Below, one piece after another: positions 43,158 to 52,722 of a stretch of DNA of 64,000 nucleotides. Both the position numbers and the translations under genes were made by a program. The stretch is from Oligoflexia bacterium (GTDB lineage: Bacteria > Bdellovibrionota_G > JANQFH01), in NCBI GenBank assembly GCA_028277945.1, contig JANQFH010000008.1, positions 62,001-126,000 of the forward strand, written 5' to 3'. The notes under the pieces are model-generated. The model saw only the letters and a list, made by a program, of their open reading frames with translations, was not told where the DNA came from and did not search any database. Every line of letters starts with the position of its first letter. The first letter of the stretch is position 1.

Positions 43158-43823
43158 ATGGGTTTGGTTCAAAAACGCAAGTATGTACGGGTCTCCTGTG
43201 ACAACCCGTGTACCGCTAAAATCGCGCTGCAAACGCGTTTAAAGGACATCAGTATCTACGGTTGTTTCCTTGAGACGGAGATGACGGTCCCAGAGGGTAC
43301 ACGGATAGAACTTGAATTTGCCCTGCCAACCAGTCCAAAGATTATCAAAGTTATCTGTGAAGTGCGCTGGTGCGGAGAGTATTCATCGGACAGTAAGATC
43401 GACCAAGTGCGTGGTATTGGTTTGAAGTTTCTTGATATGGACCATGACAACATTCCCATCATTGGCGAGTATGTAAAAACATTCTCCTCGCCAACAAGAA
43501 AACATCCACGCCGCAAGGAGAATCTCAAAGTCGTCTATGTACGTGGCGGGGATGATGCCATATCTACAGCCCGCGCCACAGATCTGAGTCTCGGCGGAAT
43601 GTTCATAAAAACAGAAAGTCAATGCCAGGTAGGAGATATCATTCGTTTAGAGTGTTTCCTGCCCGCAGGAGATCCTTTGATAAAGTGTAACGGACGTGTA
43701 GCCTATGTAAATAGCGCCATTCCGCCAATGTTTCAGCAGATGATTCTTCCCGGCATGGGCGTTGAATTTATGGAGGTCTCAGGCCAAGATCAAAAAAAAC
43801 TACGCGACTATCTTCACAGGTAA
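43158..43823 (+). CDS. Tandem PilZ-domain protein
   Basis: A 221-aa protein with two PilZ-like domains. The first (residues about 4-105) starts KRKYVRVSCDNPCTAKI with KDISIYGCFLE. The second (about 118-220) starts RKHPRRKENLKVVYV with ATDLSLGGMFIKTE. PilZ domains bind c-di-GMP through RxxxR and D/NxSxxG motifs: the second has HPRRKE plus DLSLGG (intact), while the first has RKYVR plus DISIYG (partly altered). It is likely a c-di-GMP effector controlling motility, surface or division. It ends 26 bases before the histone gene, so the two are probably co-transcribed. Confidence 0.88.
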   Translation: MGLVQKRKYVRVSCDNPCTAKIALQTRLKDISIYGCFLETEMTVPEGTRIELEFALPTSPKIIKVICEVRWCGEYSSDSKIDQVRGIGLKFLDMDHDNIPIIGEYVKTFSSPTRKHPRRKENLKVVYVRGGDDAISTARATDLSLGGMFIKTESQCQVGDIIRLECFLPAGDPLIKCNGRVAYVNSAIPPMFQQMILPGMGVEFMEVSGQDQKKLRDYLHR

Positions 43824-43849
43824 GAGTAATTTTAATAGAGAGGTTAGAA

Positions 43850-44044
43850 ATGGGAACAGATACAGAAATTCTTGTCGTCATGTCAAAATTGAAGAAGTAC
43901 ATTCGTGAAAAGGCTGGTTTTAATACCTCCGGCAGTGTTGCTGCGGCACTTTCCAGTACGATCCGCCAGCTCTGTGATAACGCCATCGACAATGCGCGCC
44001 AAGATGGTCGCAAGACCGTCATGGACCGTGACTTTGGTTCTTAA
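43850..44044 (+). CDS. Bacterial histone-fold protein (single fold)
   Basis: A 64-aa protein that fits a complete histone fold. Helix 1 is VVMSKLKKYIREKAG, the long helix 2 is SVAAALSSTIRQLCDNAIDNA, the loop is RQDGRKTV and helix 3 is MDRDF. The loop arginine Arg54 and helix-3 Asp61 are 7 residues apart, exactly as in the archaeal histone RD clamp, and the RKT loop would contact DNA. Bacterial histones of this size are known in Bdellovibrio (HBb type), so this is not a chance pattern. It follows the PilZ gene by 26 bases and ends directly against the convergent E1-like gene. It is likely nucleoid-associated. GAGAGG lies upstream of the ATG. Confidence 0.88.
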   Translation: MGTDTEILVVMSKLKKYIREKAGFNTSGSVAAALSSTIRQLCDNAIDNARQDGRKTVMDRDFGS

Positions 44045-45190
44045 CTAAGCTTGGGAGGCGTGGCGCAGCCACGCGTCGTAGCCACCAAGTAGGCTCTTTG
44101 AGACAACGTTGTTGTGGCCTAATATCTGTACTGCCCGTTGTGAGCGGCCACCTCGCTGACACATGACTATAAGCTGTTGTGTTCGAGACAGGTGACGCAA
44201 TTCAGCGATGACATCAGGATCATGAAGTTTTTGCAGCGATACATTTTTTGCTCCAGCAACCGAACCAGCGGCAAACTCTTCGTGAGAACGAACATCAATA
44301 ATAGTGCACTGACCTTGTTGCCACTGTGGATAAATCGATTGAACCGAGACGTTCCTCGCATCTTCTTGTGGTACGGTACACTCAATAACATTTTTGTTAA
44401 TCCACTCTTGTGACGCTTTAATAGAATGGATTGTTGGATGATCGCCACAGAGAATACACTCTGGATCTCTGTTCAAGCTCAGCAGTTGTTGCTGCATTTT
44501 AGACAGGTCAAAGAGCAACAGCTTGTCCTGTAGCGAGTCTCCAGTACCAAGAATCCATTTGATAACCTCTGCGGCTTGCAACAGCCCAGCAAGTCCCGGC
44601 GTTACTCCTAAGATACCTGCATCCGCGCAGCTTGGAGCCAGTTCCAGCGGGGTAGGGGCTGGAAAGGCGCAACGATAACAGGGTCCTTGAGCTCCGCTGA
44701 ACAGCGACACCTGGCCTGAGAACTCCTGTACTGCAGCAGTGACCAGTGGCTTGTTGAACAGCCTGCAGGCATCGTTGATAAGGTATTTGCTGGCAAAGTT
44801 GTCAGTGCCATCGACAACAATATCGAACGGTGACAACATCTTCTCCACATTTTCATGGGTAAGTCTTTCGGTAAATACCTTGAGTTGAATGTGCGGATTG
44901 AGCCTATGTAGATGTTCCTGAGCCTTGCTGGCTTTAGGCTGACCTACATCCTCTGTACTAAAAAGAAGTTGCCGGTGCAGGTTGGAGAGCTCAACGTTGT
45001 CGGCATCGATAACGCCCAAGGTGCCAACTCCAGCAGCAGCCAAGTACTGTAGTACGGGACAGCCAAGCCCCCCAGCACCAACCACCAGGACAGAACTCAT
45101 TTTGAGTTTATACTGACCTGCCTCGCCAACGTCATTCAGGCTAAATTGGCGTCTGTAGCGCTCGACTTCCTCTTGGCTCCAAGGTTGCAC
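44045..45190 (-). CDS. ThiF/MoeB-type E1-like enzyme fused to rhodanese
   Basis: A 381-aa fusion. The N-terminal adenylating domain has the VVGAGGLG nucleotide motif (38-43), an SNLHRQLLF segment, DGTDNFASKYLINDA and two zinc CxxC pairs (CYRC, CILC). The C-terminal rhodanese domain has IDVRSHEEF and the active-site loop MCQRGGRS. Such MoeZ/Uba4-like proteins activate the C-terminus of sulfur carrier proteins and pass sulfur to them for molybdopterin, thiamine or tRNA thiolation. The start is GTG at 45190 with AAGGATGA upstream; the upstream extension is non-conserved. It is 4 bases downstream of the 5'-nucleotidase gene. No sulfur carrier gene is seen here. Confidence 0.92.
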   Translation of the reverse strand: MQPWSQEEVERYRRQFSLNDVGEAGQYKLKMSSVLVVGAGGLGCPVLQYLAAAGVGTLGVIDADNVELSNLHRQLLFSTEDVGQPKASKAQEHLHRLNPHIQLKVFTERLTHENVEKMLSPFDIVVDGTDNFASKYLINDACRLFNKPLVTAAVQEFSGQVSLFSGAQGPCYRCAFPAPTPLELAPSCADAGILGVTPGLAGLLQAAEVIKWILGTGDSLQDKLLLFDLSKMQQQLLSLNRDPECILCGDHPTIHSIKASQEWINKNVIECTVPQEDARNVSVQSIYPQWQQGQCTIIDVRSHEEFAAGSVAGAKNVSLQKLHDPDVIAELRHLSRTQQLIVMCQRGGRSQRAVQILGHNNVVSKSLLGGYDAWLRHASQA

Positions 45191-45194
45191 TAAC

Positions 45195-46943
45195 TCATCC
45201 TTTGCAGATCTTCTGGATAAGAAGACGCGGTTTATTAGGGTCGTAAAAATCTTGCGGTCGTAGTGTTGGTTTGCTGAGCTCGAGCTCGCTGGCAATGAGC
45301 TCTCGCAGCGGCAGCTCCTCCTCGAGAATCCGTACCTGTGCGGCAGTGAGGTTAAACCGATCAAAACCGCCACCACCGCCGGCGAGGTAAGAATGGGTGG
45401 CAATACGGTAAGTGGCGTCTGCTTGCAACGGCTTGCCTTTCACGGCAATCGAGCCAATCTCACAGCCAGTGGCTGTAAAAGTTAACCCCGACCAAGAGAG
45501 TCCACCGCGCTTGCGCGCGATACCCCACTGCGCCATGCGTTTGAGGGTTTTGCCATCCACAGTGATGAGCGCTAGTGAGTTATCAAAGGGGGAGGCCTTG
45601 TAGATGTGGCCAAATCGCAGCGGCCCGCTAGGTAGGTCGGCTCGTACTCCACCGTTGTTGGTAAGGGCAACATCAAAGCGTTCTCCTAATCGACGCATGG
45701 CTGCGGCCAACATATCAACAGCGAAGTTGCCCATGGCTGATTCCCCGTAATAGCCACGCTCAAAGCGAGCGGTGGTCACAGCACCTAGAGGTTTAGAGAG
45801 TATCTTCTCAGTTCGAGCCGTGTCCGCAGCAAACATTTTCTTAACCTGTGGATCGGCTTGCAGTGGTTTACCCAAGAGCATAGCTGGACGTAGCTTTCCA
45901 ACATGGTTGTCGAGCTGTTCGCGATCACAATGAAGCTGATCTGCGATGAAAACACCAGCACTACAAACACCAATGAGCTTCTGCTCTCGCACCACTTGAT
46001 CTTGCCGCTTTTGTAGGTGGGCCCAGGCAACAAAGTGGCCATGGGCTGCGGGTTGTAATACCACCGTTTGGTGGTAGAGCTTGTTCATGGGCTGATGCGT
46101 GTGTCCTGCCAACACCAAGTCAAAGGTGCCAGGGGGCATCTCGTCTAGCAACTTGATGATGTCATGCACACTGCAACTGTTGAGATCGTCCACGACCTCT
46201 GCGCGATTGTCCTCACAACCGCCGCCGATGTGGGCTGTCAACAAAACAAAATCTGCGCCTTGTTGGCGTAGTTTTTTTGCTTCACGTAGAAGCGCTGGTG
46301 CTGCTGGTAGAAACTCCAGACCATGAAGATTACGTTTGGTGGTGGTTGCGGGGGTTTGCTCGTAAGCCGCACCCACAATACCTATGCGAACGCCTGCCCT
46401 GTCGATGAGAACCGCAGGCTTTGACCACTGGGGATGATTCCCAGAGGTTGTACGCATGTTTGCTGCCAGAAAGGGAAAGTGGGCCTCCTGGATACGCTGC
46501 TTTAGCGCTCCACGCGGATCATCCTGCGGACTCTTTGGGACGCTATGTCTGCCCACGGGTCCAAAGTCAAATTCATGGTTGCCCACGGCCACGGCGTCTA
46601 CATCTAGGTAGTTATGAAGGCGTACAACCGGCTCACCCTCAGCGCTATTAGAGATAAGCGTACCGTGAAACAGATCGCCCGCATCCAGTAATACTACGGC
46701 GCCCTCACTCAAGGCTCGCAAACCTTTCACATAGGCGGCTATCCACGCAGCACCCCCCACCTCGATCTCTTGACCCGCTTTGGTCTTACGTTTACTCGGC
46801 TCGAGAGCCCCATGCAGATCCGCCAAGCCTATGACGGTAAGCTGTTTGGCTGCCTCCTCAACTGCAGCCGCCACCGTAGGCGTTGCGAGTAAGACTACCA
46901 GCAAGATTGATGTTGCCGTAACACGGCGATTGCTAGCCAACAT
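45195..46943 (-). CDS. Periplasmic 5'-nucleotidase/2',3'-cyclic phosphodiesterase (UshA-like)
   Basis: A 582-aa secreted calcineurin-like phosphoesterase plus C-terminal 5'-nucleotidase domain. A signal peptide (ILLVVLLATPTVAAA) is followed by metal motifs LADLHGALEP, VLLDAGDLFHGT, VGNHEFDFG, LTAHIGGGCED and LAGHTHQPMN. The C-terminal substrate-binding part has ALTNNGGVRADLPSGPLRFG and YKASPFDNSLALI. It hydrolyses nucleotides or related phosphoesters in the periplasm for scavenging. I use ATG 46943 because AAGG precedes it; GTG 46949 is possible. It is probably in an operon with the E1-like gene, and it is divergent from fadE. Confidence 0.94.
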   Translation of the reverse strand: MLASNRRVTATSILLVVLLATPTVAAAVEEAAKQLTVIGLADLHGALEPSKRKTKAGQEIEVGGAAWIAAYVKGLRALSEGAVVLLDAGDLFHGTLISNSAEGEPVVRLHNYLDVDAVAVGNHEFDFGPVGRHSVPKSPQDDPRGALKQRIQEAHFPFLAANMRTTSGNHPQWSKPAVLIDRAGVRIGIVGAAYEQTPATTTKRNLHGLEFLPAAPALLREAKKLRQQGADFVLLTAHIGGGCEDNRAEVVDDLNSCSVHDIIKLLDEMPPGTFDLVLAGHTHQPMNKLYHQTVVLQPAAHGHFVAWAHLQKRQDQVVREQKLIGVCSAGVFIADQLHCDREQLDNHVGKLRPAMLLGKPLQADPQVKKMFAADTARTEKILSKPLGAVTTARFERGYYGESAMGNFAVDMLAAAMRRLGERFDVALTNNGGVRADLPSGPLRFGHIYKASPFDNSLALITVDGKTLKRMAQWGIARKRGGLSWSGLTFTATGCEIGSIAVKGKPLQADATYRIATHSYLAGGGGGFDRFNLTAAQVRILEEELPLRELIASELELSKPTLRPQDFYDPNKPRLLIQKICKG

Positions 46944-47077
46944 CGTCACCTTAATGGAGTTTATTGGACTATCTTCGCCTACCAGATTGTCGGGGCAGAT
47001 GGCAAGGGGGGTGTGTAAATACCTCGTGGACGCTCTTGTGCCTTACCATTCTTGGCGCTTGTGTTAAACTGCAGTCG

Positions 47078-49537
47078 ATGAGCATCTGGTTTTACCTGTT
47101 GCTTTTGGGTTATGCGCTCTTTCTCCTCTACCGTGGCCGGGGCTACTGGGCGTGGGTGGCGCCCGTAGCCATTTGGTTTGTATTGGCCATGGTGCAGGGT
47201 AGGGTTCCCTTAAATTGCCTGCAGTTGTGGCTGACGCTCTTTATAATGGTTGCCATCCTCTTTGGCTTTAAGCCACTGCGTCGACAAATCATCACCCGGA
47301 CCATCAGGCCTTTGTTGGCACGCGCGCTGCCACGCATGGGAGAGACCGAACGCATTGCCCTGGAAGCGGGCACGGTGTGGTGGGACCGAGAGATCTTCTC
47401 TGGCAACCCAAACTGGGCGGAGCTGTTTGCGTTTCAGGCACCACCTCTATCGAGTGAGGAGAAGGCGTTTTTAGAGGGACCGGTTGCCGAGCTCTGCAAC
47501 ATGCTCGATGACTGGGAAATCAGCCATCGAGGCGATCTGCCCAAAGAGGCCTGGAGTTTTCTAAAAGAACATCGCTTTTTTGGCATGATCATTCCCAAGC
47601 AGTATGGCGGCCTGGAATTCTCCGCAGCAGCCCATTCCGCCGTTGTTACTAAAGTCTCCAGCCGTAACATTGCAACTGCCGTTACCGTGATGGTGCCCAA
47701 CTCCCTGGGTCCGGCAGAGTTGCTCTTGCACTATGGAACAGAGGAGCAAAAAGATTACTACCTGCCACGCCTCGCCCGTGGTGAGGATATCCCATGCTTT
47801 GCGCTTACCGGCCCTGAAGCAGGCAGCGATGCTGCTGCCACCCAGAGTATTGGCGTGGTTTGTCGAGGCAAATACGAGGGTAAAGAAGTTTTGGGTATGC
47901 GTCTTAACTGGAATAAGCGCTACATTACCCTGGGACCGAGGGCCACGGTTATTGGTTTGGCTTTTCGGCTTTTGGATCCAGACCACTTGCTCGGAGATAA
48001 AACCGACCTTGGCATTACCTGTGCGCTGATCCCAGCGCATCTACCTGGGATAGACATTGGCAAACGGCACGATCCCATGGGCATCCACTTTCTTAATGGC
48101 CCCACCTGGGGCAAGGATGTTTTTGTGCCGCTGGATACCATCATTGGCGGTGCTGAGCGCGCCGGCCAGGGGTGGCGTATGTTGATGGAGAGCCTCTCAG
48201 TCGGTCGCTCGATCTCTCTACCCTCTTTAGCCTGCGGTATTGGCCAGCTTTCTGCCCGCGTGGTTAGTGCTTACGGCATGGTGCGTGAGCAGTTTGATAC
48301 CCCTATTGGTCGCTTTGAAGGTATTGAAGAGCCCTTGGCGCGCATTAGTGGCATGCTCTATATGATCAACGCCACCAAGAAACTCACCCTCGGTGCTATT
48401 GATAGTGGTGAAAAACCCTCGGTACTCTCCGCCATCTGTAAGGCCTACATGACGGAGACCATGCGTCGGGCGGTCAACGACGCCATGGACATTCGTGCCG
48501 GTGCGGCCATTTCTCGCGGGCCGCGTAACATCCTTGCCAGCGCTTATAGTGCGGTTCCCATTGCCATCACTGTGGAGGGTGCCAACATTTTAACCCGCTC
48601 GATGATCGTCTACGGCCAAGGCGCTATTCGTTGCCATCCTTACGTGCAAGATGAGATTCGTGGGGTGATGGAGGGCGATTTGGCGCGGTTAGATCGCGGC
48701 TTTTTTGGCCACATCAACTTTGTGCTTACCAACAGTGCGCGGGCCTTTTTTCTTGGTATTACTGCTGGCAAGATCGGTCGGCTTCCCTATATACCTCTGC
48801 AAGACTTTCGTGCCCGCCAACACCTGAACAACTACCTGCGGCAGTTCTCCAGGCTGAGCAGTGCCTTTGCCCTGGTTTCAGATGCAGCCATGGGCACCCT
48901 TGGCGGTAAACTCAAACGGCGTGAGAAGATCAGTGGTCGTCTTGCCGATGCCCTGGCATGGCTCTACATGGGTTCGGCGACGCTGTGGGAGTTTGTGCAA
49001 CAAGATAACGCCAAACGTGATCTGCCTTACCTGCGTTGGTGTTCGATCTACTGCCTCTACCAGATTCAAAAGGCGCTCAAGGGTGTACTCGACAACCTGC
49101 CCAATCGTTTTGTCGCTACCTGCTTGCGTCCCATCGTCTTTCCGCTCGGATCAGGGTTGCGCCAACCCAGTGACCGTCTAGGATCGTCAGTCTCCCGCTC
49201 GGTGTTGGAACGCATGCAGGCAAGAGACTACCTTACCCGCGACATCTTCCTACCAGAATCCTCAGAGGATGGTCTTGGCAGATTAGAGGCTGCCTTGGCC
49301 AAAGCCCTACCTGCGCTCGCCGTAGAAACCAAAGTGCGTGATGCTGTGCGCGCGGGCAAGCTCGACCACGCCCCGGGAGATTTGCTGCTAAAAAACGCCT
49401 TGGAGAGCAAGGTCATCACAGAGCAAGAGTATGAGCTTGTTTTGGAGGCCGATCAGGTTCGCAACGAGGTCATTCAAGTAGACGCCTTTGACCCTGAGAG
49501 CATTGCTGCCTTTACCACCCATCTTAAAGCTGAGTAG
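47078..49537 (+). CDS. fadE: Acyl-CoA dehydrogenase, membrane-anchored FadE type
   Basis: An 819-aa acyl-CoA dehydrogenase catalysing the first step of fatty-acid beta-oxidation. The ~40 N-terminal residues form two membrane helices (LLLGYALFLLYRGRGYWAWV, then LWLTLFIMVAILFGF), as in FadE. The FAD-dependent core has FFGMIIPKQYGGLEFSA, ALTGPEAGSDAAATQS, GWRMLMESLSVGRSISLPS and QFDTPIGRFEG. The RAGAAISRGPRNILASAYSA and VEGANILTRSMIVYGQGA region is near the catalytic base. The length matches E. coli FadE (814). The ATG at 47078 begins the membrane helix. Electron acceptor genes (ETF) are not nearby. Confidence 0.95.
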   Translation: MSIWFYLLLLGYALFLLYRGRGYWAWVAPVAIWFVLAMVQGRVPLNCLQLWLTLFIMVAILFGFKPLRRQIITRTIRPLLARALPRMGETERIALEAGTVWWDREIFSGNPNWAELFAFQAPPLSSEEKAFLEGPVAELCNMLDDWEISHRGDLPKEAWSFLKEHRFFGMIIPKQYGGLEFSAAAHSAVVTKVSSRNIATAVTVMVPNSLGPAELLLHYGTEEQKDYYLPRLARGEDIPCFALTGPEAGSDAAATQSIGVVCRGKYEGKEVLGMRLNWNKRYITLGPRATVIGLAFRLLDPDHLLGDKTDLGITCALIPAHLPGIDIGKRHDPMGIHFLNGPTWGKDVFVPLDTIIGGAERAGQGWRMLMESLSVGRSISLPSLACGIGQLSARVVSAYGMVREQFDTPIGRFEGIEEPLARISGMLYMINATKKLTLGAIDSGEKPSVLSAICKAYMTETMRRAVNDAMDIRAGAAISRGPRNILASAYSAVPIAITVEGANILTRSMIVYGQGAIRCHPYVQDEIRGVMEGDLARLDRGFFGHINFVLTNSARAFFLGITAGKIGRLPYIPLQDFRARQHLNNYLRQFSRLSSAFALVSDAAMGTLGGKLKRREKISGRLADALAWLYMGSATLWEFVQQDNAKRDLPYLRWCSIYCLYQIQKALKGVLDNLPNRFVATCLRPIVFPLGSGLRQPSDRLGSSVSRSVLERMQARDYLTRDIFLPESSEDGLGRLEAALAKALPALAVETKVRDAVRAGKLDHAPGDLLLKNALESKVITEQEYELVLEADQVRNEVIQVDAFDPESIAAFTTHLKAE

Positions 49538-49564
49538 CCCAGCAAACAAAGCTCCCCGTGCGAT

Positions 49565-50725
49565 TTAGAAAATAATTGACCCAGTAAAATAAAATTGTGG
49601 AGGTCTACACCTGTCGGTAAAATAAATCGAGGGATGTTTTCCGGTCCGTTCGGTAAGCTCTGAATACCAACTATCAAAGGTAATAGGATTATCAGATATC
49701 CTTGGATCAAGCGGGGCAAGTTGTAAACCATTGTCGCCAAAGACAACTAGCAGAGTTGATACATGCCAATCCAATTTTTTTATAGTTCCAGGTTGCTCTT
49801 GAGATGGTATCTGGAGATATCCCGCGTTTCTCGGACCTTCAAGTAAAACGTTGGTCACCAGAAAATTCTTATCTTGGAGAAAGTTTCTAATATCACCGGC
49901 ACGATAAGCACAGTACTCATCTCGTCCGTATTTCCACAGATCTGGCAGATTGCACGCTTGTCGATAAAGCAATCGCAGTTCTTCTTGTGAGACGATGCTA
50001 ACACGCAACTTCTCTGGTCCAGGTAGAGCGACACTACGGTTATTACGCCCAATCTGTGGCCACCCAATGAACAGGGACCCCAGCGAATCTGGCATGGCCG
50101 GAGTGGTGTAAGGTGACCACTGTTCGTGGTCTTGCAACCAACTAAGTAGGACAACAAAATCCTGCTGCGCCCACACGTAGAAATCAACCTCTTGGAAGCC
50201 GTCCGGTAGTTCTATGGCCTCCAATAAGTTGATATAGCTTACAGGTTTTGCGTGTAGATTTAATGGAAGAAATTCGAGCTCTCTGGCAAGAGGATCATCG
50301 GCGAGAAATAAGGGAGTTCGTCGGCGGATAAGTAACTGATCTGGTTTGTTGCCGCCGTCAATACTTCGGAATGCGCCAATTGTGTGAAAGCGAGTCCACT
50401 GTCTACTATCCTTAAGCCAAATTGAACGTAGAAGAAGCCAGATGGCATCATCTTCTAAAAGCAGGATGAATTTCAGTTTCAATCTTAGATGAGCATTGGC
50501 ATAAACGATTTGCTCCTCAACAACCGTAGGTTGAAGATGCTCATAGCTGAGTCCTAACAGTGGATCCTGTGACTCCTGCCCCAATGTTGCTGGGATGAAT
50601 ACCACCATTAGGAGGCAAGATGTGCTAAATAGTTTAAGCAGGTTTTTAAGTTGAATAGCATTGAGAGTACACTTTATTAACATCTTGCGAGTCCCGTTTT
50701 GTCGATAACACGCATCTGCTATCAT
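49565..50725 (-). CDS. Exported protein of unknown function
   Basis: A 386-aa protein with a signal region (LKLFSTSCLLMVVFIPATLG) ending before QESQDP. Mature residues form a mixed alpha/beta domain rich in Trp and aromatic residues (AIWLLLRSIWLKDSRQW, FYVWAQQDFVVLLSWLQDH, FIGWPQIGRNNRS). The C-terminus ends FYFTGSIIF. No family recognised. The gene overlaps the upstream exported-protein gene by ATGA (50722-50725), so both are translationally coupled and likely work together in the envelope. Confidence 0.75.
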   Translation of the reverse strand: MIADACYRQNGTRKMLIKCTLNAIQLKNLLKLFSTSCLLMVVFIPATLGQESQDPLLGLSYEHLQPTVVEEQIVYANAHLRLKLKFILLLEDDAIWLLLRSIWLKDSRQWTRFHTIGAFRSIDGGNKPDQLLIRRRTPLFLADDPLARELEFLPLNLHAKPVSYINLLEAIELPDGFQEVDFYVWAQQDFVVLLSWLQDHEQWSPYTTPAMPDSLGSLFIGWPQIGRNNRSVALPGPEKLRVSIVSQEELRLLYRQACNLPDLWKYGRDEYCAYRAGDIRNFLQDKNFLVTNVLLEGPRNAGYLQIPSQEQPGTIKKLDWHVSTLLVVFGDNGLQLAPLDPRISDNPITFDSWYSELTERTGKHPSIYFTDRCRPPQFYFTGSIIF

Positions 50726-52473
50726 ATGAGCTCTGTGGCAACGTCAGCCACAGCGGGGAAGTAATCCCGCAGCCAGGCAATATCCTCGTCGGTAAGTTCT
50801 TGCACCATTTGTGCGATGTGCTCTTGCAAGTGTGGTTTAGCGCTCCAGCTGCCATCAGCGTTTTCATCAAACAACAGCGTTATGGGCGAGGTTAAGGCGT
50901 GCAATGTTTGCGCACGTACCAGAGCGTCGGTCACAGCATCGTTGCTGCGCAGCAGAGAGATGAGCGCTTGTAGTCTAACGTCGGCCCCTACATTCCAGAG
51001 GTTCTTTGATGAGTTTGATCTAAAGTAGGCGTAGGTAGGAAAGGCCATGCCCTCTCCAGCTTCGATGTCGGTAATGAGCTTACGCACAAACAGAATGTGC
51101 CGTTCGATATCTCGCGTGAGCCTTTCTATCTCCTCACCACGCTCTGGCGCAAATGTGTAGCCACCACAGAGAAAGGATTCACCAAACTCTGCACCAATAC
51201 CCATGTTGCTAAAGTCAGGCCCTGCGGCACCGGCAAGGTGAAGGGAGCCTTTAACCTCTTCGCCACAGTTGCGCCACCACGTACTGTAGTTAAATTCACT
51301 GAAGAATTTTCTGTTTTCCTCAATATAAATTAGGCGTTCAACGACTACAGACTCAGGCTCATCGGTGAGAATAATCGCGGGTACGCAATCATGATAACCT
51401 TCTTCTGTACCATCTTGGTCGATAAAAAGTTGAACATGGCGTCCAGAATCAAAAAATGTCCCTAGCAATGAATAGCCCTCGTATGTTCCTAAGTCCTGCC
51501 TACAAATTTGCATGCGCTTAGACTGCCGTCCAAAGGCATTACGGAGCTCCTTAACCGATGCGCCAACATTGGATATGCTACGGTTGGTAAAATCGAAGAC
51601 GTTAAGCGGGCTCTCTACAAGGTGACTACGTACTTGTGCCGGATCACTTACTGCAAACGGAGCTCTTAGTAGGTGTGTAAAGCTCCGTAGCGTGTCTCCG
51701 ATTGTATAACCCATTGTCCGTCCCACAAGTCGCAGGGGATAGCGCACGACTCTTTCGCCGACAGACTCCTGTGGCGCGCGATACCACTGGTTTGCTATTT
51801 GTTCACGAATAGCGTCCGACTCGATGGCCTGCAGGTCAGCATGCAGATAACGTGGATCATAGGGATCGTACCCCAATGACTGCTGGTTGCTTACATAACG
51901 TCCCAGCCAGATTCCAAAATCAGAAGCTGCAGAGGCTAAGGCTCTCCTACAGCGTGTCTGTTGTTCGGGTATCAGGTCGAGAACCTGGGTAGCTGTCTCA
52001 TCTTCTAACTCGCCATTGGAGCGTAAAGTCTGCCGCCACCGTCGCACGATCTTTTGCCGGGCGGCATACTCATCAACCAGTTGCCGCAGCCAAAGCGAGA
52101 TTTGCCGGTCTGCTCTCCAGAGTTGTTCCGCCCGCCTCTCTGTATAGGGATCTCCATTGGTAATCTGCACTGCTAACTGCTCGAGATCTTCACAGTCGAA
52201 ACCTGTAAGCCCGCGAGCCTCAACCACACCAACTAAGTCTTCGACTAGGTGTTCCAGCTTGGTGTCCCCCAGTTCCGCAATGATCGTACCCTGGCTGTGG
52301 TAGGTGTCGCGTTCGTGCCGAGTCAGTTGAATAAGCTGTTGCACTTCAGGGTTGGCGCTATTCCACGCTGTTCTGTTAACAGTATCATCAGCGTGTGCTG
52401 ATAGTGGAAGAGCGCAGAAAACCAGCCATAGCCAGATGGCTGCGCAGCAGAAATAGGGGGTTGGCAACGCCAT
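50722..52473 (-). CDS. Exported protein of unknown function (583 aa)
   Basis: A signal peptide (AIWLWLVFCALPLSAHA) is followed by a long helical protein (QQLIQLTRHERDTYHSQG, LVEDLVGVVEARGLTGFDCE, QLWRADRQISLWLRQLVDE). A central beta-rich part has six cysteines that could pair (RMQICRQD, YHDCVPAI, WRNCGEEV, ESFLCGGY). A mostly helical tail ends EDIAWLRDYFPAVADVATELI. No family recognised. It is the first gene of the unit with the next one (ATGA overlap). The layout resembles other large exported proteins downstream of 54951. Confidence 0.75.
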   Translation of the reverse strand: MALPTPYFCCAAIWLWLVFCALPLSAHADDTVNRTAWNSANPEVQQLIQLTRHERDTYHSQGTIIAELGDTKLEHLVEDLVGVVEARGLTGFDCEDLEQLAVQITNGDPYTERRAEQLWRADRQISLWLRQLVDEYAARQKIVRRWRQTLRSNGELEDETATQVLDLIPEQQTRCRRALASAASDFGIWLGRYVSNQQSLGYDPYDPRYLHADLQAIESDAIREQIANQWYRAPQESVGERVVRYPLRLVGRTMGYTIGDTLRSFTHLLRAPFAVSDPAQVRSHLVESPLNVFDFTNRSISNVGASVKELRNAFGRQSKRMQICRQDLGTYEGYSLLGTFFDSGRHVQLFIDQDGTEEGYHDCVPAIILTDEPESVVVERLIYIEENRKFFSEFNYSTWWRNCGEEVKGSLHLAGAAGPDFSNMGIGAEFGESFLCGGYTFAPERGEEIERLTRDIERHILFVRKLITDIEAGEGMAFPTYAYFRSNSSKNLWNVGADVRLQALISLLRSNDAVTDALVRAQTLHALTSPITLLFDENADGSWSAKPHLQEHIAQMVQELTDEDIAWLRDYFPAVADVATELI

Positions 52474-52722
52474 ACCGACCTTTATATCTCAGTGCGTTAA
52501 AATTGGCAATTTGAGACAATCGGATCATCAACGGAATCAAACAAGCCATGCTGCTTATCAAACAGCAAATCGCCAGCCATCTCGAAGGCGTGGGATCTTA
52601 TGCACGAATCCCAAGAGGCTGTAGAGCTTGCCTTAGGTGATCCAGTAAAGCGAGCTGGCGTCGACAAAGGCTGGGTCAGACCTGTTTGACACAACGTCCC
52701 AAAATGTCTATAAGAAGTCTCT

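Noticed and set aside
46950-47077. Longer fadE start at 46964
   Set aside because: The extension is not conserved-looking and the membrane helix that begins FadE proteins starts at ATG 47078.
52497-52694. 65-codon minus-strand ORF between two exported-protein genes
   Set aside because: No ribosome site, composition not protein-like in its first half, and no recognisable motif; it could at most be a gene remnant.
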